From: Pelodera strongyloides | Taxonomy: Eukaryota > Nematoda > Chromadorea > Rhabditida > Rhabditidae | Length of the DNA stretch: 64,000 nucleotides | NCBI GenBank assembly: GCA_036852015.1 | Contig: JAANDG010000113.1 | Location: 62,001-126,000, forward strand | Reading direction: 5' to 3' | Part shown: piece after piece, positions 19,727 through 34,139 of the stretch | Layout of the letters: every line of letters starts with the position of its first letter | Numbering within the stretch: the stretch's first letter is position 1 | Notes under the pieces: generated by a model | Told to the model about the DNA's origin: nothing | Database searches by the model: none | Seen by the model: the letters and a program-made list of their open reading frames with translations, nothing else | Translations under genes and position numbers: made by a program

Positions 19727-21648
19727 TTAATCCTTTCTCTTTTTCTTTTTACCATACTCGCTTCCGGGCGCCGACGATCGCGACAATCCCTAAACGCAAA
19801 TCAGGTGAAAAAGTCGAAACCAAAAAGGCGCTGAAACTCTGGAAACCACATGTTTCAAGCACCAGATACAGAGGAAATGCATGTCAATTCTAGTGAGTGG
19901 CTATACGAGATAAAGGAATAATAATTCCTAAGCACTCACATCGGTATCATTGTCTTCCTCCTTTACAGTAGCTCCTCCTCCTAGCCCGCTCCCTGCATTT
20001 GCTGCCCCTCCACCTCCCGAATGTCTCAGGGCGGCCGGCGACGTAACCGACGAATTAGAGAATATACGGTCGCTATCACGGATCCTCTTCGCTGACTACA
20101 ATAATACAACATTCTCAAATCAGTATGGTAATCCGGAGTACAAAGCTAATCTCTGATCATGTACCAACATTACAATGCCGTATAAAACTTTCAAAATAAA
20201 CGCATTAAGCTACCATTTAAACTACAAACTTACGTTCGTCTCTCAAAAATATTAAAATGCCGCATAAAACATTCTTTGGATTGGCAAAGAACGACAAAGT
20301 AGGATATTGCAAATTTATGTAGTTGAAGGAATGCATGATGTTTCGATCATCATATAAAACATAGAATTTTTAGTTACCCCCACTAGAACACAGATATGCA
20401 AGTCCAGTTCGGCAAATATAAAAAATACGCCGAGAAGGCAATTTCTACAATCACTAGATAGAACTAGATAGAACAAAATACTCACCTTTTTCTCCAGCTT
20501 CATTCCACCTCCACCCTTTGACGACGGCTGTGTTAAAGCATTCCGGTCCCATCCTAGACTTGTTTATATTACAGAACATTTGTTTTACAATAGAGTACAT
20601 AATAAGCAAATATAAATAAAAAAGAAACCATTGTAACACAACCGATCGCTAAAGACGCTAAATACTATAACTAGAGATACGTACTTCGTGAAGGGCCGGT
20701 ATTTAACAAATGCGAGTGAGAATCGTAAAAAAATCGTAAAAAAAAAAGTAGTTGGACGGTCTTGGCCGGAGAAGTAAGAAACCGGACAGAACAAACTACA
20801 CACACGTCACACACACTGAATATCTTATAATAAAAAAAAAAGTCAGAAATATACACGAAGAGCAAGAGCAGAGCTCAGAAATCGACAACTTCACCAACCT
20901 CTAATTACGTTTCCGTAATCGGCTGTTTCCTCTAAATATGAGCCCTCGAAATTGTATATTTGTGTCTCCAGAGCTTCTAGCAAATCCTGAAGGAATACAT
21001 AAATTAAATAATATCACAGGGTGTGCATCATAAGACGTAAATATATCGTCCATTATAATGTGGACAGTTCCGTTGTTTAGTTAGCTCTAGCGTGATTACG
21101 TGATATGAGGAAAGCTTTTTGTATAAGGCCCTATTTCCGTATTGCATAGCCGTTTCAGTAGTATATAACACATCGTGATGCTGTCGTTGTTTAGCAAACA
21201 GCATGGCATAAACTCGTTGACGCTCGGACCGACGAAACCACCAATCCGAATTAGCATATTGCATAAATTTAGACGGTGGTCTTGAGCTCTCAGCCATACC
21301 ACCATCGCGATTAGAATATTAGGTATGGTGAAAATCCGAAACGTATCACAAATAGAGACAAGTTTGGGAAACACTGCACATATTCGGATGGTGGTTTTGA
21401 GCTTTTCCCGACGGGCTTTATGCCCTGGCAAACAGATAAACAATGGAATATCAAGCATAGGTACTGGCGTCAGGCATTTTATTAATTTTGCAAATATTAA
21501 CACAAATCGTCTGATATGTGGTTCAAAAACACAACACAAATTTACATCTTACAGAAAATTCAATGAAACAAAAACCCACCGCTTCCTCCGTTCGCTTCTT
21601 GATTAGAATGTTCAGTTCCCGTTTAAGTTCTTGTTGGTCCTTGGCCAT
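19727..21648 (-). CDS. MEAF6: EAF6/MEAF6, chromatin-modifying acetyltransferase complex subunit
   Basis: Small shared subunit of NuA4 and MOZ/HBO1-type histone acetyltransferase complexes. Exons: 21648-21580, 20986-20899, 20553-20486, 20095-19940, 19789-19727; phases agree, 147 aa. A coiled-coil N-half ([20 protein letters not shown]) leads into the family signature [20 protein letters not shown], then GWDR, then [12 protein letters not shown]. The latter matches the conserved segment ahead of the disordered Gly-rich tail. The protein ends in a basic KKKKRKD, probably nuclear targeting. Length is within the usual 150-200 aa. The first exon lies inside a segment bounded by about 85-bp inverted repeats (21053-22120), an unusual place for a start codon. 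It is about 575 bp downstream of CSN2 and 660 bp upstream of VPS34, all in the same direction. Confidence 0.93.
20177..20257. repeat. 80-bp direct duplication, copy 2
   Basis: Second copy of the 19642-19722 segment, in the EAF6 intron between exons 20553-20486 and 20095-19940. The two copies bracket the last two coding exons. Confidence 0.85.
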
Positions 21649-22120
21649 CTATGATAACAACAGTTAATTGTAGATTGTAGAAGGGGATAATCACCACAAA
21701 ATAAACGAAAAGTAAAAGTTCAACAGTAAAAAGAAGTATCAAATTTAGGTAACAGTCAGGTGACTCAATGAAATCACTTCAGCTTCAGGAACAAACCCAA
21801 AAATCTGAATAAAGACATTTTATACGAGAGCTTCGCACACAAAAACCACCGTATCAGGTATTCACCTATAACTCAGAAACGAAAAACACATAATTATTAC
21901 ACGTATTTGAAACAAACAAAAAACAGCCAAAGAGGACACCGAGACCTGCAAATAAATGACATTTCAGATTGTTTCATTAAGTACATCACTAAAACAAAAC
22001 TATAAACTGTAGAAACTGAAACGACTATGCAATGTGGAAATAGGGCCTTATACTAAAACCGCTCATCATATCACGTAATCACGCTAAGGCTAACTAAACA
22101 ACGGAACGGTCCACATTATA
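21053..22120. repeat. ~85-bp inverted repeat pair enclosing the first exon of EAF6
   Basis: Left arm 21053-21139 and right arm 22036-22120 are inverted copies, sharing GTTCCGTTGTTTAGTTAG, GCGTGATTACGTGATATGAG and TATAAGGCCCTATTTCC in opposite orientation. About 1.07 kb lies end to end. No transposase-like frame is seen inside, apart from the EAF6 exon at 21580-21648. Confidence 0.75.
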
Positions 22121-22222
22121 CTGTAAAAGATAGTTACGTCTAATAATCATTCGGGCAAACCCCGGGAAAGCAACATTGTTCCCTCTCCAACCACACTACT
22201 TACATACAAAGTTAAAACAATC
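21649..22222. other. CSN2-EAF6 gap
   Basis: Contains the CSN2 3' UTR, the EAF6 leader and the right arm of the 1-kb inverted repeat. No gene was seen. Confidence 0.5.
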
Positions 22223-25672
<3,450 letters not shown>

Positions 25673-26815
25673 AGCTTTACGACAGTGTCAACTCCACAGG
25701 TAACTAAAACATAGCTTCAGTAATATATAACATATTATATATAAAAAAATAGTTCACAAAAATAAACAAGACAAACTAGAGTAATAAGGAAAAGCCGCCG
25801 GAGAAACTTCTTCTCCTGTGAAAGAAGGAAACTAGTGTTACTAACGCAAAATGAGATAAAACGTCGTCCTGCGGCAGCAATCCAGCGGGCTGCCTCCATC
25901 GTGTCCGCAGCACTGCCAAAATCCGTCCGGGCAGCACTGCGGACAGTAGTGCATGCAAAGTGCCGGCAAACTGCGGAACTTCAGCGCTTTTGCCAGGGGT
26001 TCCCCTTGCTTCCTTCCTTCCTAATAATGCATTATGATGTTCTGTACCACCAATTAGATAAGAAAGACATGTAAATAAAGATTTATTCATATAATAACAC
26101 ATGCGAGTGGTTCAGCAGTTCCTAATACTAGAAAATATAGTGAAAAGGAAAGGTGCACTTAGTAATCATCATCAATGGTGGTAGAAGCGTAATATTGCTA
26201 CATCTAAGAAAAATAGTGTTAAATATAGTGTACTAAAGATACAAATGCATGTTACAATGCTTCAGTAACTCCTACTAAGGCGTAAAAGCATGAATCAACT
26301 ACGAACATGTAGATTTTGATGCACAAATCTAGCAAAGATAAGAGATAAGCGCTATACAGGAACAAAATTAAAAGTAGAAGTAGTATAATGGACAAAGGTA
26401 ACTAAAAATAGAGGTGGTACATCAAAGAATATTGTCAACGTAGGTAGAGGGGTCATATAATTGAAAACGGTACTTCATTCTTAAGTCCTAAGGTCGCCTA
26501 CACTACATGAATGTAACATAGTTACAGAATCTCGCTCTAGAAAGTCTGGAAAGTTATAAAGTGAATCACGTTTACCGAGTCCTAACTAAATAAACTAAAT
26601 GGGAGAGTGCAACAATTAACAAATGAACTCCGCTAAGAAGAAGGATGAAGTCGTTAAGTACGTATTAGTGAAATGTCAATGTCGGGATTCGAAAAAAAAA
26701 TAACAGTGTTAACACATGCATATAAGGAAAGGTAAAATTGAATAAAAGCAGTCCGTTTTTTCTACTAAAACAGGAGAGCTAGTAAACTAGGGGAAAACAA
26801 ACCCTATCACTTATG
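25673..26815. other. Region upstream of CSN2
   Basis: Expected to hold the CSN2 promoter. It includes a GC-rich repeat-like block (25860-25995) and then AT-rich DNA without supported exons. Confidence 0.5.
25862..25995. repeat. GC-rich repeat with CCGCAGCACTGCC palindromic arms
   Basis: Contains GTCCGCAGCACTGCC followed 11 bp later by GGGCAGCACTGCGGAC, an almost perfect inverted pair. The same CCGCAG(T/C)(G/C)CTGCC words recur at 28200-28322, so this looks like a dispersed element. Confidence 0.55.
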
Positions 26816-28057
26816 GGTGAGAATACCATGCAAACTCCGTTGTTTTCTCCGGTCAAAAGTGACTTCTTGACTGATTCATGCCGCGATGACAAACATCTCG
26901 TTGACTGTACCCTGAAATAGTCGCAATTGGTATGACTAGCCAAAAAAAGCAAACCAAACGAACCGTTGCACGTACGTACATCTGCCATTTGAATTCTTTC
27001 CCGTTTGCCGAACAAACTGTACATAATAAAGAATAAGCATACACGTGGCACGCAACGATGAAATCTTGCATTACAGATGTGGCCTAACAATTCTAAATGT
27101 CTTACCGGTATCGCGCTGAGATTCATCGGGCTCGGTTCGCAGTCCTTTTAGCATCCATTCAGATCCTGCAATGCATGCTTTATAAAAAAAACATTGTTAC
27201 ACGCAAGCTCAGGGTTATAATTATAGGGACTTAGGAATTCAAGGAGTATACCTGGTATCCGCGTGCAGGTAAGAAGGCTTTGCATATGATACGGAAGAAC
27301 TCCAACCAAAGCAGGCTCCACGCTCCCTTGTTGACGTTACCAAGGTTGCTGTAACAATATGAAATAAAATGCGAATAAAACGCGATAACCAGTGTGTATG
27401 GAATTAACAGCAAGGGGAATATTTACTTACCTTTGTTTTCTCCAAATAATGTGGCACGTAGTTCAGAAGCACATCTCTGTTCCTCACACCTAGAGCTCGA
27501 GGCAACGATTTCTGAAAGTTTCCTTCTGTTTAGTGCAATATTAAGCGCCATGAAGAAATGGAGGACTCATTGTAGCGGGAGAATATGTAATACGAACAAC
27601 AGACCTTTCCGTAGTCCAGTAGTCCTATATTCGTACATTCTTCAACAGCACTTTGCCTTGCGCTAAGCACGCAATCCACTTGTGAATTTCATCTAAAGCT
27701 AAATTAAATTGTACTGTGAAAGGTTAAGGCACCATCTTTTTAACCTCAACTTTTCACACATTCCTATGTCTCAATAAATTTGGCACAGGCGTCTTGCAAA
27801 AGGCCACAACTTACCTTTGAACTATATTATGCGGTGAAACTCTTCACCGCCCTGCACACATCGATGTGCGTTGCATTTGACGCCTGTTCAGTTCCTTCTG
27901 CTGATGTAGCACTGAAAAGAGTTGATCTCTAAGACCCCTCTTGCTTCAAACGTCCTACACAATATGATAGATACAAACATGATAGATGAATGGCCTACCG
28001 TCAAACTCCGGCCCGTCTTCGTTGCGGTTAAACGACGATAGGGCAGCAAGCATCTGT
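26816..28057 (-). other. Unresolved run of exon-like blocks
   Basis: Seven or eight blocks bounded by good acceptors and donors lie on the minus strand: about 28050-27994, 27949-27852, 27752-27665, 27510-27430, 27352-27256, 27168-27107, 27018-26979 and 26909-26816. Several look coding: LSARQSAVEECTNIGLLDYG in 27752-27665, SLPRALGVRNRDVLLNYVPH in 27510-27430, and GAWSLLWLEFFRIICKAFLP in 27352-27256. The phases do not join in the most protein-like frame: a 1-2 nt mismatch at two junctions, plus two in-frame TGA codons. It may be a decaying pseudogene, a gene with unrecognised exons, or non-coding RNA. No family was recognised. Confidence 0.3.
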
Positions 28058-28194
28058 AACTAAAACGGAATAAGCAAAAGTGATAACAATAACTCACAAC
28101 AAACAAATTGCGAAACAAGTGTTTTATTCTCCGAAAAAAAACTTTGTTGGAAAAATACACAGGGTGCGCGCGCCATGCATCTTGAAAATGCACG

Positions 28195-28325
28195 GTTAGT
28201 GCACTAATGGCCGCAGTGCTGCCGGAATTTTGCAGAAAATCGGTCGGAAATTTTAGGCGGGACTGCCGTTTCACTGTCCGCAGTGCTGCCTACGGTCTAG
28301 GTTTGACCGCAGTCCTGCCTGGCGG
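28195..28325. repeat. Second copy of the CCGCAGTGCTGCC repeat
   Basis: GGCCGCAGTGCTGCC, GTCCGCAGTGCTGCC and GACCGCAGTCCTGCC occur within 120 bp. The motif is shared with 25862-25995. Confidence 0.5.
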
Positions 28326-28537
28326 CCCCTGAGTTATTATTGGGAAACTATGTTGGATGTGACTACACGCAAGTTCCCGAATCGTTGCTATGTTCCTATT
28401 TGGCAGGGTGTCGCCCGTCGAAACTGACACGGTGGCGTCCTTTCGGGCCCCCAAAGACAGAACCCTGGCGACAGGGAGCCAGGCTGCTTTGAAGAGGTAG
28501 CGTACTCTTGTCATACGGGCAACAGGTTACGGTAATT

Positions 28538-28650
28538 GAGGGAGACTCCCTGCCATTTATGAACTGTGGTGAATAGGACTTTTTAACGCGGGCGACAGCC
28601 TGCCATTGAGGGAAACTCCCTGTCAATATAGGTGTTTGAGGGAAACTCCC
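28538..28650. repeat. Palindromic GAGGGAAACTCCCTG repeats
   Basis: Three near-identical hairpin words, GAGGGAGACTCCCTG and twice TGAGGGAAACTCCCTGTCA, are spaced about 20-70 bp apart. Each can fold on itself with a 3-5 nt loop. Confidence 0.7.
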
Positions 28651-28756
28651 TGTCAGGAAGGAACAGAGTGCATTCGCTGTTAACCATCTCCGTTTTTTGT
28701 ATTCCTTTTCCCCCATTTTATTACATTTAGTTATTTTGTTGCTTCTTGCAGGGGGT

Positions 28757-30145
28757 ATGCACGTTTCGGCAATGGCGAATACTCATGTTGCATTAACAAA
28801 CATTAACAACGAGATGCAGGTTGGATTATTTTCTTTCTAAAACCGGTTTTATTTGAGGTTGTATAATTTTTGTTTACATTTTTATGAAAATTGTGTGGAT
28901 TTGTTTTATCACACCTCTTATACACCTCTTATACCCAGGCCTGAAACGTAGAAAAAGTAATTGAGGAGCTCTTTCGCTTGTTCAACATTGATCAGCGCCT
29001 CTCCTTTTATACCCGAAGGCCATCTTGAGCTATTCTGATTTTCTTTGCCGGATCCGTTACAAACCAACGTTTCTCCTTTATATAAGGAGACTGTTAGTAG
29101 TCTTAGTTATTAACATACGTTTTCTTTAGACAAACGACACTAATTGAAACTGGCCCCGGGCGACGATTGAGTGGATTGAGGAATGTTACTGGCGTTACAA
29201 CGAAATATGTCGTCCGAGTAGAACAAGGTGAGTGTGAATTCAAAAATGTTGTTTTTTTTCTGCTAAACCAAAACATGTATTGAAGCGGAATACCGGCCGC
29301 TTTTTTGTAATGCATCGTGCATAGTTGAATTATTGCGTATTTATGCAAAGTTGCTCGAGTTTAGCTAGCTTTTTTATTCTAATTTATGTTCATTTACAAA
29401 AGCACGAATATTTGTGTACTCGATGCGTTTCAAAAACCGCCCCGGTTTTCGCTTTAATCTTTTTAAATAAGCCTCAAATTGTATGTGATCCTTTGTTGCT
29501 TTTTTAGTTGGATGATGTATGTAAGGAGCCGCTTGTTGTAATTTGAGAACTATCCTCAGTTTTTAAACATTCATCAAGCTTTGAACCGCATGTTAGATAA
29601 TTATATTCACATGTATTCAACGTAAAATCCGGAGCGATTTTCAATAGACATTTGCACAGCACAGTAATTTTGTGCGTTACAAACAAGGAATGTTGTTAGT
29701 TGTTATTCGGTAGTTTTTGTATGTATCGTTGTAGGATCGATTTGGAAACAGCCGACTCTTGTCATCCTGAATGCTGTGAAATTGATTGAACTGGGAAGGA
29801 GTTGGACAATGGAAGGTATCCGTGCCGTGATATACTAATCTAAATACTGTGTTTTATTTTGTGATTTTCTTTGTACAAAGTATAATTACACGTAGTTTAC
29901 TTTTAATCTTGAACGCAGCTTGAACGCTAAACACTGGCCGTATTTTAAAACTTGTGATAGACAACCGTATTTCCATCTTTTCATGTCTTTGTCAGAGGTA
30001 GTTGAACTATACATTTTTGTCATCTTTAGTTGTGTTGGGAAATCGGTTCGTTGTGTTTATTAGCAATCCGACCGGGAATCATTGTCCATTAGTTCTTAGT
30101 CCTGATTTTATCTTCGGTTGTTTACAACTTTCGTACATGAATTAA
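28757..30145 (+). CDS. Unrecognised spliced gene candidate
   Basis: Exon-like blocks: 28757-28819 (ATG start, MHVSAMANTHVALTNINNEM), 29130-29227, 29735-29815 and 30030-30145 (stop TAA). The last three join with consistent phases. They include GPGRRLSGLRNVTGVTTKYV, QPTLVILNAVKLIELGRSWT and GNRFVVFISNPTGNHCPLVL. AATAAA follows at about 30291. The first block ends in phase 0 while 29130 needs two preceding bases, so a linking exon is missing. A block at 28939-29010 reads well in the right frame (EKVIEELFRLFNIDQRLSFY) but carries an in-frame TGA at its third or fourth codon. A functional gene with a missed exon and a pseudogene are both possible. No family was recognised. Confidence 0.35.
29281..29457. 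mobile_element. MITE family 2, diverged copy
   Basis: Left AAGCGGAATACCGGCCG, right CCCGGTTTTCGCTTTAA. The left TTAA is lost. It lies in an intron of the candidate gene 28757-30145. Confidence 0.7.
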
Positions 30146-30542
30146 AAGTACTCTGCCCACGTTATGGTTAGGGAACAAACTTATACTCAGGTAATGTATC
30201 ATATTCCCACTGATGCCGTTTCTTATCGGTTATGTTATTGTGTTTTCCAATCAAAATTTTTATTATGTGTATTTGTAAACATGTTCTCTTCAATAAACTA
30301 TTCTCCTACTGTCTTATGTTACCTGGTATTATGTGCTGCTTGATATATAATCACGTGTTATGTTTTTGGATTGCTAAGTAAAATCACCGGGTCGCCCCCA
30401 TTTTTGAGCCATCTGTTATAAATGAAAACAATTCGTGGATAATGGGAAAACAATAAATGTTTTCAGTTAATGTCTATTCCAAATTAATATGCTCCCTTAT
30501 TCCTTACTTCCACTAGTCCTAGAATTGATTTCCAAGCTTTTC

Positions 30543-30812
30543 CTGAGGCGCGTTCGGGTTGATTTTCGAAAGGAAACTCGGCCTTCTCGTCGGGAGGGAA
30601 GTTTGGAAACGTTCCAATGCTTGGAGAAAACAAAAAATACGTATGACTTAGCTTGCGAAAAACGTTTCCCGCGCATATTTTTCAAATTTTCCATGCTAAT
30701 TCATACTGTATTTTTTGTTTTCTCCAAGCATTAGAACGTTTCCAAAATGTCCATCCCGAACGAGGATTTGGCCGAGTTTCCTTTCGGAAAATCAATCCCG
30801 AACGCGCCCTTA
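30543..30812. mobile_element. MITE family 1, long foldback copy
   Basis: Starts GGCGCGTTCGGGTTGATTTT and ends AATCAATCCCGAACGCGCCC. The arms pair for more than 100 bp, including TTCCAATGCTTGGAGAAAAC against TTTTCTCCAAGCATTAGAAC. It lies about 400 bp downstream of the candidate gene. Confidence 0.85.
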
Positions 30813-31217
30813 AACCCCACGTATCACCGCTTTTTTCGTTTTCCACATCTTGTTGCCCAAAATGGACCGGGTGCATGCACGTGTGTGACGTGTTTGCACC
30901 ACTTGCATTCTATATTGCACGCCTACAATCTACGGTATATAGTTGTGTATGGGTATGAATAATAAAAAATATTTATACGAATGGCGCTTCTTTCCTGGAA
31001 ATCCGCGTAGATATCTTTCTTAATTAATGGTATAGTTAAAAAATATCGGTTAGTCAAACATAGGGGTTACCTGAAATGGGCCTGACCCTTTAACTGTAGG
31101 TGAACCCATTGCAAAACGAGGCAAACCAATTTGTGGTGCCGCGGAAGAAGCTGCAAACGTTTACAATTAACATAGAATATTAATATTGCACAGCTACAAT
31201 GACAATGATTTATTGGT
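30813..31217. other. Intergenic DNA, nothing supported
   Basis: AT-rich. No exon, RNA gene or repeat could be supported. Confidence 0.5.
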
Positions 31218-34139
31218 AACCCGATTAGGAGAACCTTATCTCCCCAATACATCCCTAAGGTGAAGTTGTCCACAACTCCCAAATCCACACGATCTATGAT
31301 ATCAATAACATTGGGATTGGACTTACGTGTTCGTAAACGCAACCTTACCGATGGTCAATTGTTCAGTACAGCAACACACAGTAGTACCTGGTATCACATC
31401 TGGTTTCCAATCCAGCACGCTCTCCTTTGCAGTTGAATATTGTCGGAAATTGGGTTTACAATCAATGCTAAATGGGAAGCTAAGCTCCTCTGTTAATCTC
31501 CGACCCAATGCGCGCCCAAATTGTCGCGTTCGACCCCACCGCCGACGCTAAATATGACTGAAATTTGCAGTGCCGACCCTTTAGCAGTACAAATAGTGTA
31601 GCAGTACAGTAGACAGCAGCAGTGAACGCATGCCAGCCAAACTGACCCAAGTCTGACCCAGGTCCGACCCAACCGGCGCGCTTGCAGCCCTTCCGCATGC
31701 ACATCGCATTTTTCACGATGATTTTTTCAAAATTTTTCGAAGTCCTGCACTTTCTGCTTTCTTTCTAATTTGTTTATATTTCCTTTATTATTTCCTCTAT
31801 TAACTTATTGCTATCACAGGTACGATTGCTTCACTTACTGGTGCGCGTTCAAGCAAGCAAACAGACGGAAGGAAACACGATAAAGTAAGTTTATGATGTC
31901 GTAAGAATAGGGTTCCCATCGGTCACTATAGATAGACTCAGCCGTAGAAGTATATGTTACTAATAGTTTGTAATCTTCGCAGAATGACGCAGAAGTATTA
32001 TACTTTCATTTACTATTTAATTTAGTACATTTAGACACTGGTGGCCAGCTCCATGGAAGTTCACAACATCAAAGATGCATTCTGCTGCCTGATACTAATA
32101 CTGGACAATGGAAGATTCGCTAAAACTCCGTCAAATTTGAATGTTTAGTCATATACTGTGTATGTATTATTCGCAATAAACATTTCCTCCCGTTCTGTAG
32201 TGTAATTTATGGGCTACGCTTCTGTACAAATTACGGTGGTGCCGACTCCAAACCGTGGTGGTGCCGACCCAACTCCGACTCCAAACAGTGGTTTTGCCGA
32301 TCCAACGCCCACGCCTTTTTCAAATTTTTCGACCCGGGGCGGAAACTAGGACCGCCCAGAGTCGGACTTCGCTTTAGTTGGGTCGGCACTTTGGGTCGGA
32401 GAGGAACATAGTCTTGGATGTGTGCCAGTCCTACGTAGAAGAACAAAGTATGTGAATGTTCAGAAAGTAGCATAGAGGTGGATTACGCCAGGCACTACAA
32501 TAAGGTGTAAGACACGCCAATTAGTTCATTACACAGATAAGGGGAGTCTTCTTCGGGTGCCTGTTTCGAAGAAGTTCCGGATTCGAAGTCCTTCAAGTAA
32601 TCCGCCTCGTGCAGTGATCTTCACGCTACTCTCCCTCCCGCTCCATCTTCCCGTGTCACCAGCTTCCTTGTCGCTCTGTCCTCCACCGTTCCGCCTCATC
32701 TGCTCTCTCCATCTTTTGCCCCACCACTCACCATGTGTTTATCCTTTCTTCGACAGTTCGAAATCAATACATCATCATAGGCAGAACAAACAATGCATTC
32801 ACATCACTACATGTTCACCAGTACATCTCCTCATTCCCTAGACGTCTTTCTGCAGCTTCTTGCGCTAGTACTTTCCTGGGAAACGGGAAAGCGTGCAGTG
32901 GAAACGTTATCATGCTCGTTGTTTTGTGAGAATTACATTCCGCCGATGGAAAATGAATACAAAACGAGTGATCTATGCTTAATTTTGTGCAAAAACATGA
33001 GGAACTAAGTGTCATCAATACTAAGACTTTATCGGCTGGGATGGGTCCAGGGAATGCATTGCTCATGCAGACACCGGTGAGTAACGACAGCCGTCGCCCA
33101 GTACCTGGTCTAAAGTGAGGGGCTCTGTGCGGCTCACCAACCAGGCGCCTCCCTTCGGCATTTACATCTGCGACGATTACGCATTTATCCGTGAATTGGT
33201 GATTCAAGGGGTTTACAAAGAAATCGGATGAAGCGAGAATGAGCAATTGTGCTCGGCGCCTTATTATTGATGACACTTAGTTCCTCATGTTTTTGCACAA
33301 AACTAAGCATAGATCACTCGTTTTGTATTCAGTTTCCATCGGTGGAATGTAATTCTCACACAACAACGAGCATGATAACGTTTCCACTGCACGTTTCCCA
33401 TTTCCCAGGAAAGTACTAGCGCAAGAAGATGCTGAAGACGCCTAGGGAATGTGGTGATGTACTGGTGAACATGTAGTGATGTGAGCGCATTGTTTGTTCT
33501 GCCTATGATGATGTATTGATTTCGAACTGTCGGAAAAAGGATAACACATGGAGAGTGGTGGGACCTAAGATGGAGAAAGCAGATGAGGCCGAACGGTGAA
33601 GGCCAGAGCGACAAGGAAGCTGGTGACACGGGAAGATGGAGCGGGAGGGAGGATAGTGTGAAGGTCACTGCACGAGGCGGACTACATGAAGAATTTCGAA
33701 TCCAGTACTTCTTCGAGACATGCACCCGAACAAGCCTCCGCTTATCTATGTAATGAAGTGATTGGCGTATCTTACGCCTTACTGTAGTACCTGGCGTAAT
33801 CCACCTCTATGCTACTTTCTGAACATTCACATAATTTGTTCTTCTACCTAGGACTAGCACACATTCTAGAGCTTAGCTTCCCATTTAGCATTGATTGTAA
33901 ACCCAATTTCCGACAATATTCAACTGCAGAGGAGGGCGTGCTGGATTGGAAACCTGATGTGATACCAGGCACTACTGTGTGTTGCTGTACTGTACAATTG
34001 ACCATCGGTAAGGTTGCGTTCACGAACAAGTAAGTCCAATCCCAATGCTAGTGGTATCATAGATCGTGTGGATTTGGGAGTTGTGGGCAACTTCACCTTG
34101 GGGATGTATTGGGGAGATAAGGTTCTCCTAATCGGGTTA
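31218..34139. repeat. ~1-kb-arm inverted repeat (giant hairpin)
   Basis: The left arm runs from 31218 to about 33020 and the right arm from 33266 to 34139, around a 245-bp loop. Matching words in opposite orientation include CCCGATTAGGAGAACCTTAT, ACCTTACCGATGGTCAATTG, CAGAACAAACAATGCATTC-type and TTTCTGAACATTCACAT blocks. The arms are similar but clearly diverged (substitutions and small indels). The left arm is longer because it carries an extra segment (31492-32405). Open frames in the arms are not conserved in a coding manner. Confidence 0.88.
31492..32405. mobile_element. Element inserted in the left hairpin arm
   Basis: About 0.9 kb absent from the right arm. It begins near AATCTCCGACCCAA and ends near TTGGGTCGGAGAG, an inverted terminal match, and is rich in internal GCCGACCCAA-type words. 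Inside is a block with acceptor and donor (31821-31886, CACAG ahead, GTAAGT behind) that could be coding, but no family was recognised. Confidence 0.65.

Noticed and set aside
33303..33725. 140-aa minus-strand protein in the hairpin arm
   Set aside because: The mirrored copy in the other arm does not keep the frame, so there is no sign of coding constraint.
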